In this document: piece after piece, positions 63,967 to 64,000 of the stretch
Layout of the letters: the number at the start of each line of letters is the position of its first letter
Numbering within the stretch: position 1 is the stretch's first letter
From: Neoarius graeffei
Taxonomy: Eukaryota > Chordata > Actinopteri > Siluriformes > Ariidae
Length of the DNA: 64,000 nt
NCBI RefSeq assembly: GCF_027579695.1
Contig: NC_083570.1
Span: 4,557,001-4,621,000, forward strand
Reading direction: 5' to 3'
Program-made: the position numbers and the translations under genes
Notes under the pieces: model-generated
The model's input: the letters and a program-made list of their open reading frames with translations, nothing else
Databases searched by the model: none
What the model was told of the DNA's origin: nothing

Positions 63967-64000
63967 GAGATTGATCCTGAGAGTGAGTCAGAGGCAGGGT
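63967..64000 (+). CDS. hAT transposase exon 2 start, cut by window
   Basis: It reads on in phase from exon 1 as EIDPESESEAG, an acidic stretch typical of the region after the hAT N-terminus. Confidence 0.5.

Larger units (their letters stand above)
62387..64000 (+). mobile_element. hAT element (ZMYM-like), runs off the right edge
   Basis: A left region rich in GGGGACATGTCCCC-type motifs is followed by a transposase first exon and the start of exon 2. It resembles the smaller hAT at 56282-58243. The left boundary is approximate and the right end is outside the window. A SINE is nested at 62602-62971. Confidence 0.65.

Noticed and set aside
59941..64000. Search for TRIM-C exons 1-3
   Set aside because: No 234-bp or 96-bp coiled-coil exon and no RING/B-box coding sequence was found on the minus strand. 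The interval is filled with SINEs, a RecQ-bearing element and hAT sequence.

Overview
The window looks like teleost fish DNA from a repeat-dense, gene-poor chromosomal region. Spliceosomal exons of fish-type TRIM genes (RING, two B-boxes, coiled coil, PRY-SPRY) sit among Tc1, hAT, PIF/Harbinger, L1, L2/CR1-like and Ty3/Gypsy elements. There are also about twenty copies or pieces of tRNA-headed SINEs whose main family ends in a GATGA-type tail. The SINE and the L2-tailed retroposon resemble ones I associate with catfishes and relatives, but the species is not proven by the sequence.

Host genes: three TRIM genes of finTRIM type lie in tandem on the minus strand. TRIM-A contributes only its first exon (3547-4137); the rest lies beyond the left edge. 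TRIM-B is complete in six exons between 46615 and 37288. Its exons are 591, 96, 234, 172, 60 and 557 bp, splice sites are intact, and they join into an open 569-codon frame. TRIM-C contributes its last three exons (59936-58677), and its upstream exons must lie beyond 64000 or be lost. The A and B copies share a segmental duplication (about 1437-5930 against 44714-50150), so later insertions can be dated by comparing the two copies.

Layout. 1-6000: a Tc1 copy, the TRIM-A first intron, exon 1 and its upstream flank. 6000-14600: decayed Tc1 copies, an L2-like LINE, two LTR remnants (one containing a 5S rRNA-like stretch) and a full-length Tc1. 14700-17500: an L1-type LINE (ORF1 and the start of ORF2) joined to an inverted LINE/Tc1 fragment. 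17547-20400: a hAT element. 21158-about 35984: one decayed LINE split by nested insertions (a SINE, a Tc1 holding a solo LTR, an 8.2-kb Gypsy element, a TTAA foldback element, a Harbinger element holding a small hAT, and another SINE). 37288-46615: TRIM-B, with a 5.35-kb chromodomain Gypsy element in intron 2. 46780-50000: a composite hAT with THAP sequence, then a tRNA/SINE composite. 50400-58300: SINEs, an L2-tailed retroposon, an L2-like LINE, and a hAT inside a Tc1-like remnant. 58677-64000: TRIM-C, a transposon carrying a RecQ-helicase fragment, SINEs and the start of another hAT.

Almost all transposon coding sequence is broken by stops or frameshifts. The TRIM exons are the only host coding sequence I can support. 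The most unusual items are the RecQ-bearing terminal-inverted-repeat element, the 5S-like sequence in a solo LTR, the Gypsy element abutting a TRIM splice acceptor, and the nested LINE with its readable insertion history. I did not find a clearly novel multi-gene system.
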